Source: Sphingosinicella microcystinivorans (GTDB lineage Bacteria > Pseudomonadota > Alphaproteobacteria > Sphingomonadales > Sphingomonadaceae). From it: a stretch of 64,000 nucleotides of DNA. The DNA lies in contig NZ_CP116005.1 in assembly GCF_027941835.1 (NCBI RefSeq), forward strand, positions 4,169,501 through 4,233,500. Direction: 5' to 3'. Position 1 is the stretch's first letter. Each line of letters begins with the position of its first letter. Made by a program: the position numbers and the translations under genes. Below the pieces are notes generated by a model that saw only the letters and a program-made list of their open reading frames with translations, was not told the DNA's origin and did no database searches. Positions 6,352-14,949 of the stretch are shown here, piece after piece.

Positions 6352-9234
6352 TCAGGGCAGGGCCAGGGCCGGCGACTCGATGCCGCGTGCCCGGTCGATC
6401 TTCTCGGCCACCTTGAAGGCGGCATCCAACTCGCTGACGCCGTGCTGCTGCATGAGCTGGTAGCGCTCGGCCTTCTCTTCGGGTTCGGTCTGCGCGAGCG
6501 CGAGATACAGGCTCGGCGGCACGGCGCGGAAGAGCACCTCCATGCTCTTGGAGAGGATGACGCCCTCGGTGAACTTGCCCGCTTCCTTGCGTGCCGAAAG
6601 CATCAGCGCCTTCTGCGCCGGCGAGAGTTCGCGGAATCGTGCGATCTTCTCCACCTCGTCCGGCGGCATCGACAGGCAGATCCACCACTCGATCATGTTG
6701 AGCATGGGCTCTGCGGCGCGCGGCAGATCGTCGATGTTTTGCGTCGCCAGCCAGAACCAGGCGCCCAACTTGCGCCACATTTTTGTAATTTTCACGACAT
6801 ACGGCGCGAGCAGCGGGTTCTTCGTGATGATGTGGCCTTCGTCGGTCACGTTGATGATCGGGCGGCCGAGATACTGGTCACGCTCCGCGATGTTGTTCAC
6901 CGTGCTGATGAGGCTGATGTACGCGATCGAGAGCTGCGCGTTGTAGCCCTCACGGGCATAGGTCGCGAGATCCACCAGCGTGATGTCGGCCTCGGGCCAC
7001 GGCGTGCCGTCGCGGTCGAACATCTCGCCGTCCGTGCCTTGGCAGAACATGTCCATCGCGTCCGCCATCTCCAGCAGCCGCACGCGCCGCATCTCGGGCA
7101 ACGTCGGGTCCTGGCCGCGGGTGCGCAGCGCATTGCGCACGTCGCGCGTGAGCACCGTGCGCTTCTCGGCCACGCAGTGCTCGGCGGCGTCGAGGATGCA
7201 CTGGCGGATCAGCGAGCGGTCGGCGCGCGTCATCCTGGCTTCCTCCTTGTCCTCGCCGCCAGTGATCATCAGCCGCGCCGTGATCTCCAGTTCGCCCAGC
7301 ACGTCGCGCTGTTCGTCCGCCTCCATGGCTGAGGCATCGGGTGGCAGGTCTTCGTCCAGCGCATCGGCATCGAGCGTTTGCACATCGCTGGGCGTTTCGA
7401 TCAGCCGGCGCGCGTCGGCGAACGGCGCTAGGCTGATGCCCGATCCGGGGGCCAGCTTGACCCGATTCACGGTCAGGCCCAGGCGCCTGGCGAAGTCGCT
7501 GAACAAGCCGAAGCTATTGCCGGCTTCCACGATGAAGAGGCGCGGCCGATAAATGGCCGTGACCTGGTTCAGCAGATTGTTGAGCGTGGCCGATTTGCCG
7601 GAACCCGTCGGGCCGAACAGGAACAGGTGGGCGTTCATCTGCCGGTCCAGGCGATTGAGCGGATCGAAGGTGATCGGCCCGCCGCCGCGGTTGAACATCG
7701 TGATGCCTGGATGCCCCGTACCCTGGGCACGGCCCCACACCGGCGACAGGTTTGCCGCGTGCTGGGCGAACATCAGTTGCGTGTACCACCGGCGCCGATC
7801 CTTGCCGGGGTTGTAGCAGCACGGCAGCCAGCGCAGGTAGCTGTTGAGCGGCGCCACCTCATCATCCTCTCGCACCGGCTGCAAACCAGCGTTGAGCATC
7901 ACGTTCGCCAGGTCCAGGCCGCGCCGATCCAGTTCCGCCTCGTCGCGCCCGCGCAGGTAGAACGCCAGCGTGCCCCGGTAGAGCTTGTGCGCGCTGCCGA
8001 TCAGCGAGCGGGCTTCATGCACGTCCTTGAGCGTCTGCTCCGACGCCAGCGTCTCGCCCACGGCCTTCTTCGCCAGGTGGTTCAGATCCGATTCCAGGAC
8101 ATCCTGGGGCGTGGCAACCATCGTGAGACAAAGCAAGGTGTCTTCCGGCATCTGGTCGAACAGCGTGTTGATCGCATCGCCCTTGCGGGTCTCGCCGGTT
8201 AGATGTCCCGTGCCGGGCGGCATGCGCAGCCGGTCGGTGATCAGCACACGGTGCGGCATGCCGTCGAAGTACCAGGTGCCGTGCTCCACGTCGGAGCGTG
8301 GCTGGCCGAAGAACAGCCGCTGGCTGAAATCCCGCCCGCTCGCCAGTTCGATCTCGCCGGCCTCAGTCTCGTCCGGGTAGCGCGCCAGCGAGTAGAAGCG
8401 CTCCCGGTCCTCCACCCCAGGGCCGAGCAGCGTGGGGCGCGGGTTGAACCATCGCAGCAGCCAGTCGTGAACGTCCGCTGCAACCATGCGCCGGGCCTGG
8501 ATGCCAGCATTCGCCAGCCCGCCGCACAGGCGATCGCAAACGATGCCCAGCATCTGCTCGGGTGTCTGGCTGCGGCGGTTTGACTGTCCCTGACCGCTCG
8601 CGCGGCGGTACACCACCATGCGCACGCGCCGCGTCTGGCCGCGCCAGCGCAGCCGCGTGACCACCGTGTCCTCGAATAGGCCTCCGGGCTTGGCCACAGC
8701 GCGCAGGTGGTGGCCGAAGAAGCGCAGGTAGAACTCGGTGAACGCCGAGCCGCGCGCACGTGGCTGCACGTAATCGCGCAAGGTCTGCATGTACTGGTCG
8801 AAGCTCGGTTCGTCCTGGGCATAGAGCTGGAGCACCCACGGGTTCTCGTCCAGTTCATCGAAACTGTCCTGAAGCGCGTTTTCCAGGGCATCGCGGGCGT
8901 GGGCGAGCCAGCCAGGCTCCCGGCCTTCGGTGCCCAGCGGCACCAGCTCGAAGAACGCCGCCACCGATTGGCCGTCCTCCAGGAGCATCGATTTCGACTC
9001 GGGCATGAACTCCACCCAGGGCAGCAGTTCCACGAAGGACGGCGCAACGTCGTACAGCGCCTGCTCGTCGGCCAGGGTCGCTGGCTTGCGGCCGTGGACT
9101 GCCGAACCGGGTTCGGGGATGCCGGCCTGGCGCAAGGCCTCGACGTGGCGCTGCCAGCTGTCCGGCTGCTCATCGCTGGCCGGGTTGCTAGAGCCGACGC
9201 CGGCCAGCTTCGGCCAGGGGAGTTTCCACCGCAT
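6352..9234 (-). CDS. traC: conjugative transfer ATPase TraC/VirB4 type (TIGR03744, PFL_4706)
   Basis: A 960-residue cytoplasmic ATPase that powers assembly of the conjugative type IV secretion system. The Walker A motif is FGPTGSGKS near residues 540-549 and the Walker B-like segment NVTDEGH is near residue 796, with the usual arrangement of an N-terminal TraC domain and a C-terminal P-loop domain. The length matches the ICE TraC family. An acidic insert (about residues 615-650, rich in D and E) lies between the two motifs. The ATG overlaps the stop of the lipoprotein gene (ATGA), so translation is coupled. Partner genes on both sides are other secretion components. Confidence 0.95.
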   Translation of the reverse strand: MRWKLPWPKLAGVGSSNPASDEQPDSWQRHVEALRQAGIPEPGSAVHGRKPATLADEQALYDVAPSFVELLPWVEFMPESKSMLLEDGQSVAAFFELVPLGTEGREPGWLAHARDALENALQDSFDELDENPWVLQLYAQDEPSFDQYMQTLRDYVQPRARGSAFTEFYLRFFGHHLRAVAKPGGLFEDTVVTRLRWRGQTRRVRMVVYRRASGQGQSNRRSQTPEQMLGIVCDRLCGGLANAGIQARRMVAADVHDWLLRWFNPRPTLLGPGVEDRERFYSLARYPDETEAGEIELASGRDFSQRLFFGQPRSDVEHGTWYFDGMPHRVLITDRLRMPPGTGHLTGETRKGDAINTLFDQMPEDTLLCLTMVATPQDVLESDLNHLAKKAVGETLASEQTLKDVHEARSLIGSAHKLYRGTLAFYLRGRDEAELDRRGLDLANVMLNAGLQPVREDDEVAPLNSYLRWLPCCYNPGKDRRRWYTQLMFAQHAANLSPVWGRAQGTGHPGITMFNRGGGPITFDPLNRLDRQMNAHLFLFGPTGSGKSATLNNLLNQVTAIYRPRLFIVEAGNSFGLFSDFARRLGLTVNRVKLAPGSGISLAPFADARRLIETPSDVQTLDADALDEDLPPDASAMEADEQRDVLGELEITARLMITGGEDKEEARMTRADRSLIRQCILDAAEHCVAEKRTVLTRDVRNALRTRGQDPTLPEMRRVRLLEMADAMDMFCQGTDGEMFDRDGTPWPEADITLVDLATYAREGYNAQLSIAYISLISTVNNIAERDQYLGRPIINVTDEGHIITKNPLLAPYVVKITKMWRKLGAWFWLATQNIDDLPRAAEPMLNMIEWWICLSMPPDEVEKIARFRELSPAQKALMLSARKEAGKFTEGVILSKSMEVLFRAVPPSLYLALAQTEPEEKAERYQLMQQHGVSELDAAFKVAEKIDRARGIESPALALP

Positions 9235-9689
9235 CAGTAGTCCTCCACGCGCTCGCCCGGCATCGCGTACTGGATGCGCTGGTAGAGCGGGAAGACGGTC
9301 GTGTAGCCGGGCACCGGCACGGGGTCGGTGCCGGCCAGGTGCGGGTACACGTACATCACGAGATCGGGATTGGGCAGACGCTGGAACTGGCGGTGGACCT
9401 CATTGCGCGCGGTGCGCGTGTAGCGCATCTGCTCAACAGGTGCGGCCTGCACGTCGGCGTCGGTCAGGGGCCGACGCAGGCTCTGGCGCGCATCGAGCAG
9501 CTGGCGGCCGGCGTTCCGCCCGGCTGCGCCACCGCCACCGCCGTCGCCGGCTTCCTGCTGCCAGATGTCCATCATCGTGCGGTCACCGTGGGTCAGCAGC
9601 TTTTCCTTGCTGGTGGCGCAGCCGCCAAGCACCGCGACGGCGAGGGCCAGTGCCAGGCCACGGGCCAGGTTAGTCAAGTTCGAGTGCAT
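9234..9689 (-). CDS. conjugative transfer lipoprotein, TIGR03751 type
   Basis: A 151-residue lipoprotein. The signal peptide ends in the lipobox LGGC with Cys24 as lipidation site. The mature part is Gly-rich at first and ends with a segment rich in Tyr and Pro. It probably sits in the outer membrane as the VirB7/TraV-type part of the core complex. I chose the ATG at 9689 because it gives a complete signal peptide; the open frame runs much further upstream inside the TIGR03752 gene, which it overlaps by 20 bp. It overlaps the traC start at its stop. Confidence 0.9.
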   Translation of the reverse strand: MHSNLTNLARGLALALAVAVLGGCATSKEKLLTHGDRTMMDIWQQEAGDGGGGGAAGRNAGRQLLDARQSLRRPLTDADVQAAPVEQMRYTRTARNEVHRQFQRLPNPDLVMYVYPHLAGTDPVPVPGYTTVFPLYQRIQYAMPGERVEDY

Positions 9690-11088
9690 GGCTTTCTCCT
9701 GCGCGGTGATCGACCTTGCGGCCTTCGGGATCGAAGTCGATGGCGAGCGGCTTTTCGAGGTGGACGGCAACCTTGGCGCCGGGTTGGACATAGACGGCGG
9801 CGAAGGCTTGGCCGTAGAGCTTGTTGACCCAGGCCGACATGTCCCGGACACCGCCCGCGAGAATCTGGCCGACCGCTTCCTGGCCGGTGATGCCCACGGT
9901 GCCGATGGAGCCGTCCGAGCCGACATAGGACATGCGGCCGCTGTCACTCTCGATGAGCGAGGCCACACCGGCACCGGCCGCGGTGATCAGGGCCTGCGAG
10001 CCGAGGTATTGCTGGGCGTTGCTGCGCCGCTCGCCGCTGACGCAAGGAATGCCGCGGGGATCGCTGATCCAGCCCAAGCCGTCGCGCTGTTGGTTGTTCT
10101 GCTGGTTGCCCTCGCGGTCCTCGGGGATTGTGCGAATCGTGCCGTCGTTGAAGACGAACGTGATGCTGCGCACCTGGCCGCGCACGCAAGAAAGCGTCCA
10201 GTCGCCCGAGGCGGTGCCGCTGAACACGGCGCCGGCCACATCGGGAATGTCGATGCCGTTCGCCGTGAGGTTGTCCGGCCCCACCAGCACCTTGAAGGGG
10301 TACGGGTCGTTGACGGTGCCGTCGATCGGCACACGCCCGATCAGCGCTGTCATCGCCACCGAGCCCATGAGCGTGGAGTTCGTGGGGACGGTATAGACGG
10401 GCTTTGCGGTCTTGACGCCCGCGGCGCGTGCCCCGGCGTTCGCCACGGTTTCCGCCGTGGTTTGCAACGTGCTCTGCTCGGGGCCGAAGCTCGTCGGGAA
10501 GCTCATGCCGCCAGCCGTGCCGCGCCCCCTGTTGCGTCCCTCGGCAGGCTTCGCGTCATCCGGTTCAACCCAGCGCATGCCGCCTTCCATCCCGGCCTCG
10601 TCGCCCCCCTGCAGCCCCAGGCCCACGGGCAGATCGGCATGGCTGCCACCGCGCCCACCAATGCTGTCCAGGCGCCGCTGTAGGTCGGCGAGTAGCCCTT
10701 CGGTCTGCTGGCGCGTGCTGGCCGCCTGCTCCTGGTCGCGCCGCAGGTTGGAGCGCTCGGACTCCAGCGCAGAGTTGATGCGCTGGTCGATCGAGTTCTC
10801 GCGCTGACGCAGGCGCTGGTTCTCTTCGCGCTGGGACTTGTTGTCCGAGAGCGCCGTCTGAAGCTCGGTGCGCAACTGCTTCACTTGGGCGACGAGCGTG
10901 GCCACGGTGTCGCGCGGGGTATCGCCTTCGATGCCCAACGCCTTCATTTCTTCTGGCGTGAGCTGGGCGCCGGCATCGCTAGCGGGCGGCGCCGACGTGC
11001 TTCCACCCGAGAACAGGCGGATGCCGACGAACAGCACCAGGATGGCGACGGGGATCATCAGCCACTTCAGGAGTCCGTTACTGCGCAT
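9670..11088 (-). CDS. integrating conjugative element protein, TIGR03752 type (TraB/VirB10-like)
   Basis: A 472-residue protein with one N-terminal membrane segment (residues 9-25), a long heptad-rich coiled coil (about residues 60-150) and a C-terminal periplasmic beta-rich domain. This is the layout of TraB/VirB10 proteins, which span the periplasm and join the inner-membrane ATPases to the outer-membrane core. A Gly-rich linker follows the coiled coil. The ATG start overlaps the stop of the upstream TIGR03749 gene by 11 bp. The family in ICEs of this class is TIGR03752 (PFL_4705). Confidence 0.9.
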   Translation of the reverse strand: MRSNGLLKWLMIPVAILVLFVGIRLFSGGSTSAPPASDAGAQLTPEEMKALGIEGDTPRDTVATLVAQVKQLRTELQTALSDNKSQREENQRLRQRENSIDQRINSALESERSNLRRDQEQAASTRQQTEGLLADLQRRLDSIGGRGGSHADLPVGLGLQGGDEAGMEGGMRWVEPDDAKPAEGRNRGRGTAGGMSFPTSFGPEQSTLQTTAETVANAGARAAGVKTAKPVYTVPTNSTLMGSVAMTALIGRVPIDGTVNDPYPFKVLVGPDNLTANGIDIPDVAGAVFSGTASGDWTLSCVRGQVRSITFVFNDGTIRTIPEDREGNQQNNQQRDGLGWISDPRGIPCVSGERRSNAQQYLGSQALITAAGAGVASLIESDSGRMSYVGSDGSIGTVGITGQEAVGQILAGGVRDMSAWVNKLYGQAFAAVYVQPGAKVAVHLEKPLAIDFDPEGRKVDHRAGESHALELD

Positions 11089-11992
11089 GATCGGCCTCCT
11101 TGCGTTCGGTGGCTTCGGCTTCTGGCTGCGGCAGATGCACGGCTGGGTCGAAGCGGTGAATGGCCGGCAGCAGCGACTGCGCCAAGCCGTGCCCGCGCGT
11201 CACCAGGTACAGGACGGTCGTGTCCTCGGGCACGCCGTGCGGCCCGAGCGCCTCATGCTGGAAGGTCGCCGTCAGGAAATCGCCCTGCAGCACACGCGGA
11301 TCAAGCGTGACCCAGCCGGCGCTGGTATTGGTCAGGCGCACGGCCGTCACCCATTGGTCTTCCAGACGCCACGACGCGAGCGCGAGTGCGCGCACGGGCA
11401 ATGTCGGCATCAGCGTGCCGAGGTCCATGTCGCGGCGCAGGTTGATGCGCATGACGCCCGGCAGTGGCTCCACGGTGCGCAGCGGCGCGTAAAGGCTCTG
11501 CGCGGCGAAGCGGGTCAGCACCACGGGGATGGGGGTTTCGCGCCGCGCCGGCCGCGCACCCGACTGGTCCTGGGCGCGCGCCGGGGCCTCGGCACCGTTG
11601 GACTGATCGCCATAGCGAGCCGGAGTGCTGCTGTCCTCGACGATGCGCACCGGCTCCAGTTCGGCTTCGCCGTCCTTGGGCGCCTCGGCCGCAATGTCCA
11701 GCAGGATCAGCGCGCCGGTGTCGGCGTCCTGCAATTGCAGCCGCGTGGGCTCGATTGGCTCGCTGGCGCGCAGGTACACCGCGCCGCCTGCGCTCTGTAC
11801 GCGCAGGCGTTCGCCCACGCCCGCAGGCACTCCGACGCGGACGTTGCGGTCGATGAACACGATCCGCTCCTGGCCGACCTTCAGCGGCACCGCCAACGGC
11901 ATGCGTTCCCAGCGCAGGATCTCCACCGCCTGAGCGGCGGGGAACGCAGCCACGGCCAGCAGCCCCAGCAGCATGAGTACAGGGTGCTTCAT
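11078..11992 (-). CDS. integrating conjugative element protein, TIGR03749 type (TraK-like)
   Basis: A 304-residue secreted protein. The ATG at 11992 gives a clear signal peptide (residues 1-22, ending AQA) followed by VEILRWERMPL, the usual start of the mature TIGR03749 protein. The mature chain is beta-rich, with a Pro/Arg-rich low-complexity linker around residues 125-155. It is the counterpart of TraK/VirB9, the periplasmic ring protein of the core complex, and sits as expected between TIGR03746 (VirB8-like) and TIGR03752 (VirB10-like) genes. Start and stop overlap both neighbours by a few bases. Confidence 0.9.
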   Translation of the reverse strand: MKHPVLMLLGLLAVAAFPAAQAVEILRWERMPLAVPLKVGQERIVFIDRNVRVGVPAGVGERLRVQSAGGAVYLRASEPIEPTRLQLQDADTGALILLDIAAEAPKDGEAELEPVRIVEDSSTPARYGDQSNGAEAPARAQDQSGARPARRETPIPVVLTRFAAQSLYAPLRTVEPLPGVMRINLRRDMDLGTLMPTLPVRALALASWRLEDQWVTAVRLTNTSAGWVTLDPRVLQGDFLTATFQHEALGPHGVPEDTTVLYLVTRGHGLAQSLLPAIHRFDPAVHLPQPEAEATERKEADHAQ

Positions 11993-12681
11993 GGGGTATT
12001 TCCTCCTTGAGGCGCGTGCGGAGACAGACCGCCGGATGCCGGGCGCGTCGGTTCCGGGGTGCTGATGCGCTGGGGCGTGCCGTCGTAGCAGTCGAGCGCC
12101 AGGCCGAAGGGGTTGCGTGCGGGGTCGATGTCCACCTTGGTGACTTTCACCGGGTAGCGCACCAGGGCGCGCTTTACCTGCTCCGCGCCGTAGTACTCGT
12201 CCGCCGTGATGTCCAGCGTCACCACCCAGTCGCGATCGGAGACCGTGCGCACGCGCGCCGTAGGGTCGTCGCCGTAGCCGCGGCCGGGGATTTCGTAGAT
12301 GCCGCGCACGCGCTGGCGCAGCTCGCCCGTGCTGCGGCGGTAGTCGTAGTCCGCGCGCAGGAAGGCCTGGCAGGACGGCGTGAGGTACGGCGAGAGCGTG
12401 TGGAGGTTGCGGGCATAGTCCTCCTCGCCATTCGTGGGCCAACGGTTGAGGGTCTGGAACACGTAGAACGTGAACGCATAGACCGATTCGGGCGGCACCT
12501 CCCACCATTTCCGGGTGCTGCCGGAGCGCAGGTCGGGCGGGACATGGATGGTCAGATCGCGTGGCGCGCTCCACCAGCCGCCGCCCATCACGAGGGCGAC
12601 GATGACCAGCGCGCCGGCACCCAGGCGAAGCGTCTTGATGTGCGCCTGCAGGTGAGCGATCTCGTTCTTGAAGCGGCTCAT
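11989..12681 (-). CDS. integrating conjugative element protein, TIGR03746 type (TraE/VirB8-like)
   Basis: A 230-residue bitopic inner-membrane protein: short cytoplasmic head, one membrane helix (about residues 19-37) and a periplasmic domain with conserved WxVPPExVYAF and YYGAEQ-type text. This is the TraE/VirB8-like assembly factor of the mating channel. The ATG at 12681 overlaps the preceding gene stop and was chosen over longer in-frame extensions that run inside that gene. The C-terminus overlaps the next start by four bases. Confidence 0.9.
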   Translation of the reverse strand: MSRFKNEIAHLQAHIKTLRLGAGALVIVALVMGGGWWSAPRDLTIHVPPDLRSGSTRKWWEVPPESVYAFTFYVFQTLNRWPTNGEEDYARNLHTLSPYLTPSCQAFLRADYDYRRSTGELRQRVRGIYEIPGRGYGDDPTARVRTVSDRDWVVTLDITADEYYGAEQVKRALVRYPVKVTKVDIDPARNPFGLALDCYDGTPQRISTPEPTRPASGGLSPHAPQGGNTP

Positions 12682-13088
12682 CGCGCACCCCTTGAAGCAG
12701 ACCTGCGGGTGGTCCAGAAGCCGGAGCGCGAGATCAGCACATGGCCGCCCACCCAGCCCGCCATCAGCGGATGGCGCGTGGCGATGCGCCATTGCAGTTG
12801 CCGGTACAGCCAGGTGTCGGGGCGCCCGCGCTTCAGGCGCCGCAGGATGCCGCCGCCGATGAACACGCCCAGCGCCACGCCCAGCACAACGAACGTCGGC
12901 GCCAGCGCGATCGTGCGGAACATCCAGGACAACGGCGTGCCGACCAGCAGGCCGGCGGCGCCGGACAAGCCGCAGCAGATCCACAGCTCGTCGGCGGTGA
13001 GGCCGCGCACGACAACGGGGTGGCGGTTGAGCCGATGCGGAAGGAACGTCACGGTCCCGTCCGCACGGACGTGCTGCTGCTCGGACAT
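12678..13088 (-). CDS. integrating conjugative element membrane protein, TIGR03750 type (TraL-like)
   Basis: A 136-residue inner-membrane protein with two adjacent hydrophobic helices (about residues 36-54 and 60-82) and a basic C-terminal tail. Size and topology match TraL/VirB3-like proteins that bind the VirB4-type ATPase. The ATG at 13088 fits the family N-terminus, with the conserved LPHRLNRHPVVVRGLTADE segment directly before the first helix. It follows the TIGR03745 gene by 11 bp. Confidence 0.85.
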   Translation of the reverse strand: MSEQQHVRADGTVTFLPHRLNRHPVVVRGLTADELWICCGLSGAAGLLVGTPLSWMFRTIALAPTFVVLGVALGVFIGGGILRRLKRGRPDTWLYRQLQWRIATRHPLMAGWVGGHVLISRSGFWTTRRSASRGAR

Positions 13089-13099
13089 ACCGACCTCAC

Positions 13100-13459
13100 T
13101 TACAGGATGCCGGTGGCTTCGGTGAGCAGCCAGATGCCGATCACGAGCAGCACGGCGCCGATGGCGACCGTGAGGCCGAACTGGCCCCACGTCTTGCGGC
13201 CGGTGTGGATCTCCGCGTAGGTGCCGTAGGCGTGGTAGCAGACGCCGATAAACATCGACGCCACCACCAGCAGGGCCACAAGCATGATGATGTCGTAGCC
13301 GTAGTTGCGGATCGTCTCCATGATGCCGTTGCCGGTGCCGCGCGTCGGGTTCTCCAACTGCGGCAGACCTTGCGCGAACGACAGCGCCGGCAGCGCGGTG
13401 GCGCCCAGGGCCACGGCGGCCCGCTGGGCGAGACGGGAAGTGAGGATGCGGTTTGGCAT
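13100..13459 (-). CDS. pilin-like conjugative membrane protein, TIGR03745 type
   Basis: A 119-residue protein with a cleavable signal (residues 1-29, ending SFA) and two membrane helices (about residues 55-75 and 93-113). This is the size and topology of processed conjugative pilins (TraA/VirB2-like), and TIGR03745 is the candidate pilin subunit family of these ICEs. The ATG start is 16 bp after the TIGR03758 gene. The pilin role is inferred from topology and position. Confidence 0.85.
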   Translation of the reverse strand: MPNRILTSRLAQRAAVALGATALPALSFAQGLPQLENPTRGTGNGIMETIRNYGYDIIMLVALLVVASMFIGVCYHAYGTYAEIHTGRKTWGQFGLTVAIGAVLLVIGIWLLTEATGIL

Positions 13460-13475
13460 GGTCAGGCCTTTCAGG

Positions 13476-13709
13476 TCAGGAGAGGAGGAAGAAGGTCAGG
13501 ACGAGGTACATCGCGACGAAGCGGATGCAGACACCGAGGAACTGGCGCTGGTTGAGGCGGCTCTCGGACCACCCCACGTAGGCCGTTCGGATGGCCCAGA
13601 CGCCCCACACGAGCAGGACCGCGAACACGACGCCGACCAGGACGGTCGCCATCGCGGAAGGCGCGATGCCGCTGTTGGCTTGAAATGCCGAGACCTGTGC
13701 GCCGTTCAT
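13476..13709 (-). CDS. small conjugative membrane protein, TIGR03758 type
   Basis: A 77-residue protein with two hydrophobic helices (residues 20-42 and 56-76) separated by a short charged loop. Its place between the RAQPRD protein and the pilin-like TIGR03745 gene is constant in this ICE family. It overlaps the stop of the RAQPRD gene by four bases. A role as a minor pilin-like or channel subunit is inferred only. Confidence 0.8.
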   Translation of the reverse strand: MNGAQVSAFQANSGIAPSAMATVLVGVVFAVLLVWGVWAIRTAYVGWSESRLNQRQFLGVCIRFVAMYLVLTFFLLS

Positions 13710-14089
13710 GGCTTGCCCTCCGCAGTCGTCGCCGGCAGCGGCTCGGACGCCCGCTCGGTGCGGTAGTCGCCGGCCAGTTCGGAGGGGTCGCGCGGCTGGG
13801 CGCGCGACGGTGTGAGATGGGCTCGGATGCCAGCGCGCACGCGCGCCAGGTCAGCCAACAGCCTCGGGTAGTCGAAGTGGTAGCGCTCGCCCGGCGTGAT
13901 GGGGGTATGCGCGGCGCTGTCCGCGACGGTGCGCTCCAGCGCGTCGAGCTGGCGCAGCGCGGCGATCAGTTCCTGGCGCTGCGCCGGGGACTCGGCCAAC
14001 GCCATCGGGGACTGCCCCAGCACGAGGGCCGTCACGAGAAAATTGGGCACGCCGCGATGCGCGGCGCGCAGCCAGATCGAAGCCACCAT
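13706..14089 (-). CDS. integrating conjugative element protein, RAQPRD family
   Basis: A 127-residue exported protein that carries the family signature RAQPRD at residues 96-101 (in TPSRAQPRDPSEL). A signal segment covers about residues 12-33. The function is unknown; the family is restricted to ICE transfer clusters of the SXT and ICEclc kind and always precedes the small pilin-like proteins. The ATG start at 14089 follows a 98-bp stretch without genes, which may hold an internal promoter. Confidence 0.9.
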   Translation of the reverse strand: MVASIWLRAAHRGVPNFLVTALVLGQSPMALAESPAQRQELIAALRQLDALERTVADSAAHTPITPGERYHFDYPRLLADLARVRAGIRAHLTPSRAQPRDPSELAGDYRTERASEPLPATTAEGKP

Positions 14090-14187
14090 CGCGCCATTCC
14101 TGTGTGATCAGCAATGGGTTGATCGTGGAGATCAGGGCTGTTTTAGGCCGCAAACAATAGGAACCTGCGGATGACCGGATTGATGGC

Positions 14188-14949
14188 TTAGAGGTACTTT
14201 TTGAAGCTGCCCGCGGTCAGGCTCACCGCGAGTCCCAGCAAGGCCGCGCTGGGCAGCAGAATCACCAGCGGATGCACCGAAATCGGCAGCGCGAGGTAGG
14301 TGACCCACGGCAGCACGGCTAGCGGCATCAACGAGGCTTTCGCACGGTGGTAGATGAAGCCCGATTCGCGGCCCGCGCCGAACCGGCGCACGTCGCGCCG
14401 CACCAGCCCGTCGATCAAGCCGACGAAGGCCGCGGTAAGGATCAGCGGTAGCGTGAGCACCAGGACCAGCAGGCGCACCAGGAACGTGAGCGTCGTGAAG
14501 GCTGCGGCGATCAGGTAGCTCTCGGCCCAGACATAGACCTGGCTGATGTAGTAGCGGAAGTTGCGCACGCCGTCCTGGCTCTTGCCCAGGCTGGGCGCAC
14601 GGGCGCGCTCTGCGGTCTGGCTCGTGCGCTCCAGCAAGCCTGAGCGCACGAACACCCATTCGTAGCCGGTATCCACCAGTTGGTGTGCTGTACGCCCTGG
14701 CTCCTGCACGACCACGCTGCGCGTGAAGTGGTTCGACAGGTGCCCCAGCTCGTACTGCAGCATCTGCTGGGAATGCCGCCAGCCTTGATCCTTCCAGAAC
14801 AAGTGCATGCCGACGCACTCCACCACGATCGAGAACAGCAGCGAGCCGATCAGCACCCCGAGCAGCCGGAACGGCAAGGTGATGGTGCCGACGATCAGGC
14901 CCTGGCGCTGGTTCTGCTCCCGTTGCGCGGTTGAGGCGGCATCCTTCAT
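14188..14949 (-). CDS. integrating conjugative element membrane protein, TIGR03747 type
   Basis: A 253-residue polytopic inner-membrane protein. Hydrophobic segments lie near residues 20-48, 152-180, 206-222 and 224-243, with a hydrophilic domain of about 100 residues after the first. It matches TIGR03747 (PFL_4697) proteins, always next to traD. Its ATG overlaps the traD stop by four bases. It may hold the coupling protein at the channel; that role is not shown by the sequence. Confidence 0.85.
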   Translation of the reverse strand: MKDAASTAQREQNQRQGLIVGTITLPFRLLGVLIGSLLFSIVVECVGMHLFWKDQGWRHSQQMLQYELGHLSNHFTRSVVVQEPGRTAHQLVDTGYEWVFVRSGLLERTSQTAERARAPSLGKSQDGVRNFRYYISQVYVWAESYLIAAAFTTLTFLVRLLVLVLTLPLILTAAFVGLIDGLVRRDVRRFGAGRESGFIYHRAKASLMPLAVLPWVTYLALPISVHPLVILLPSAALLGLAVSLTAGSFKKYL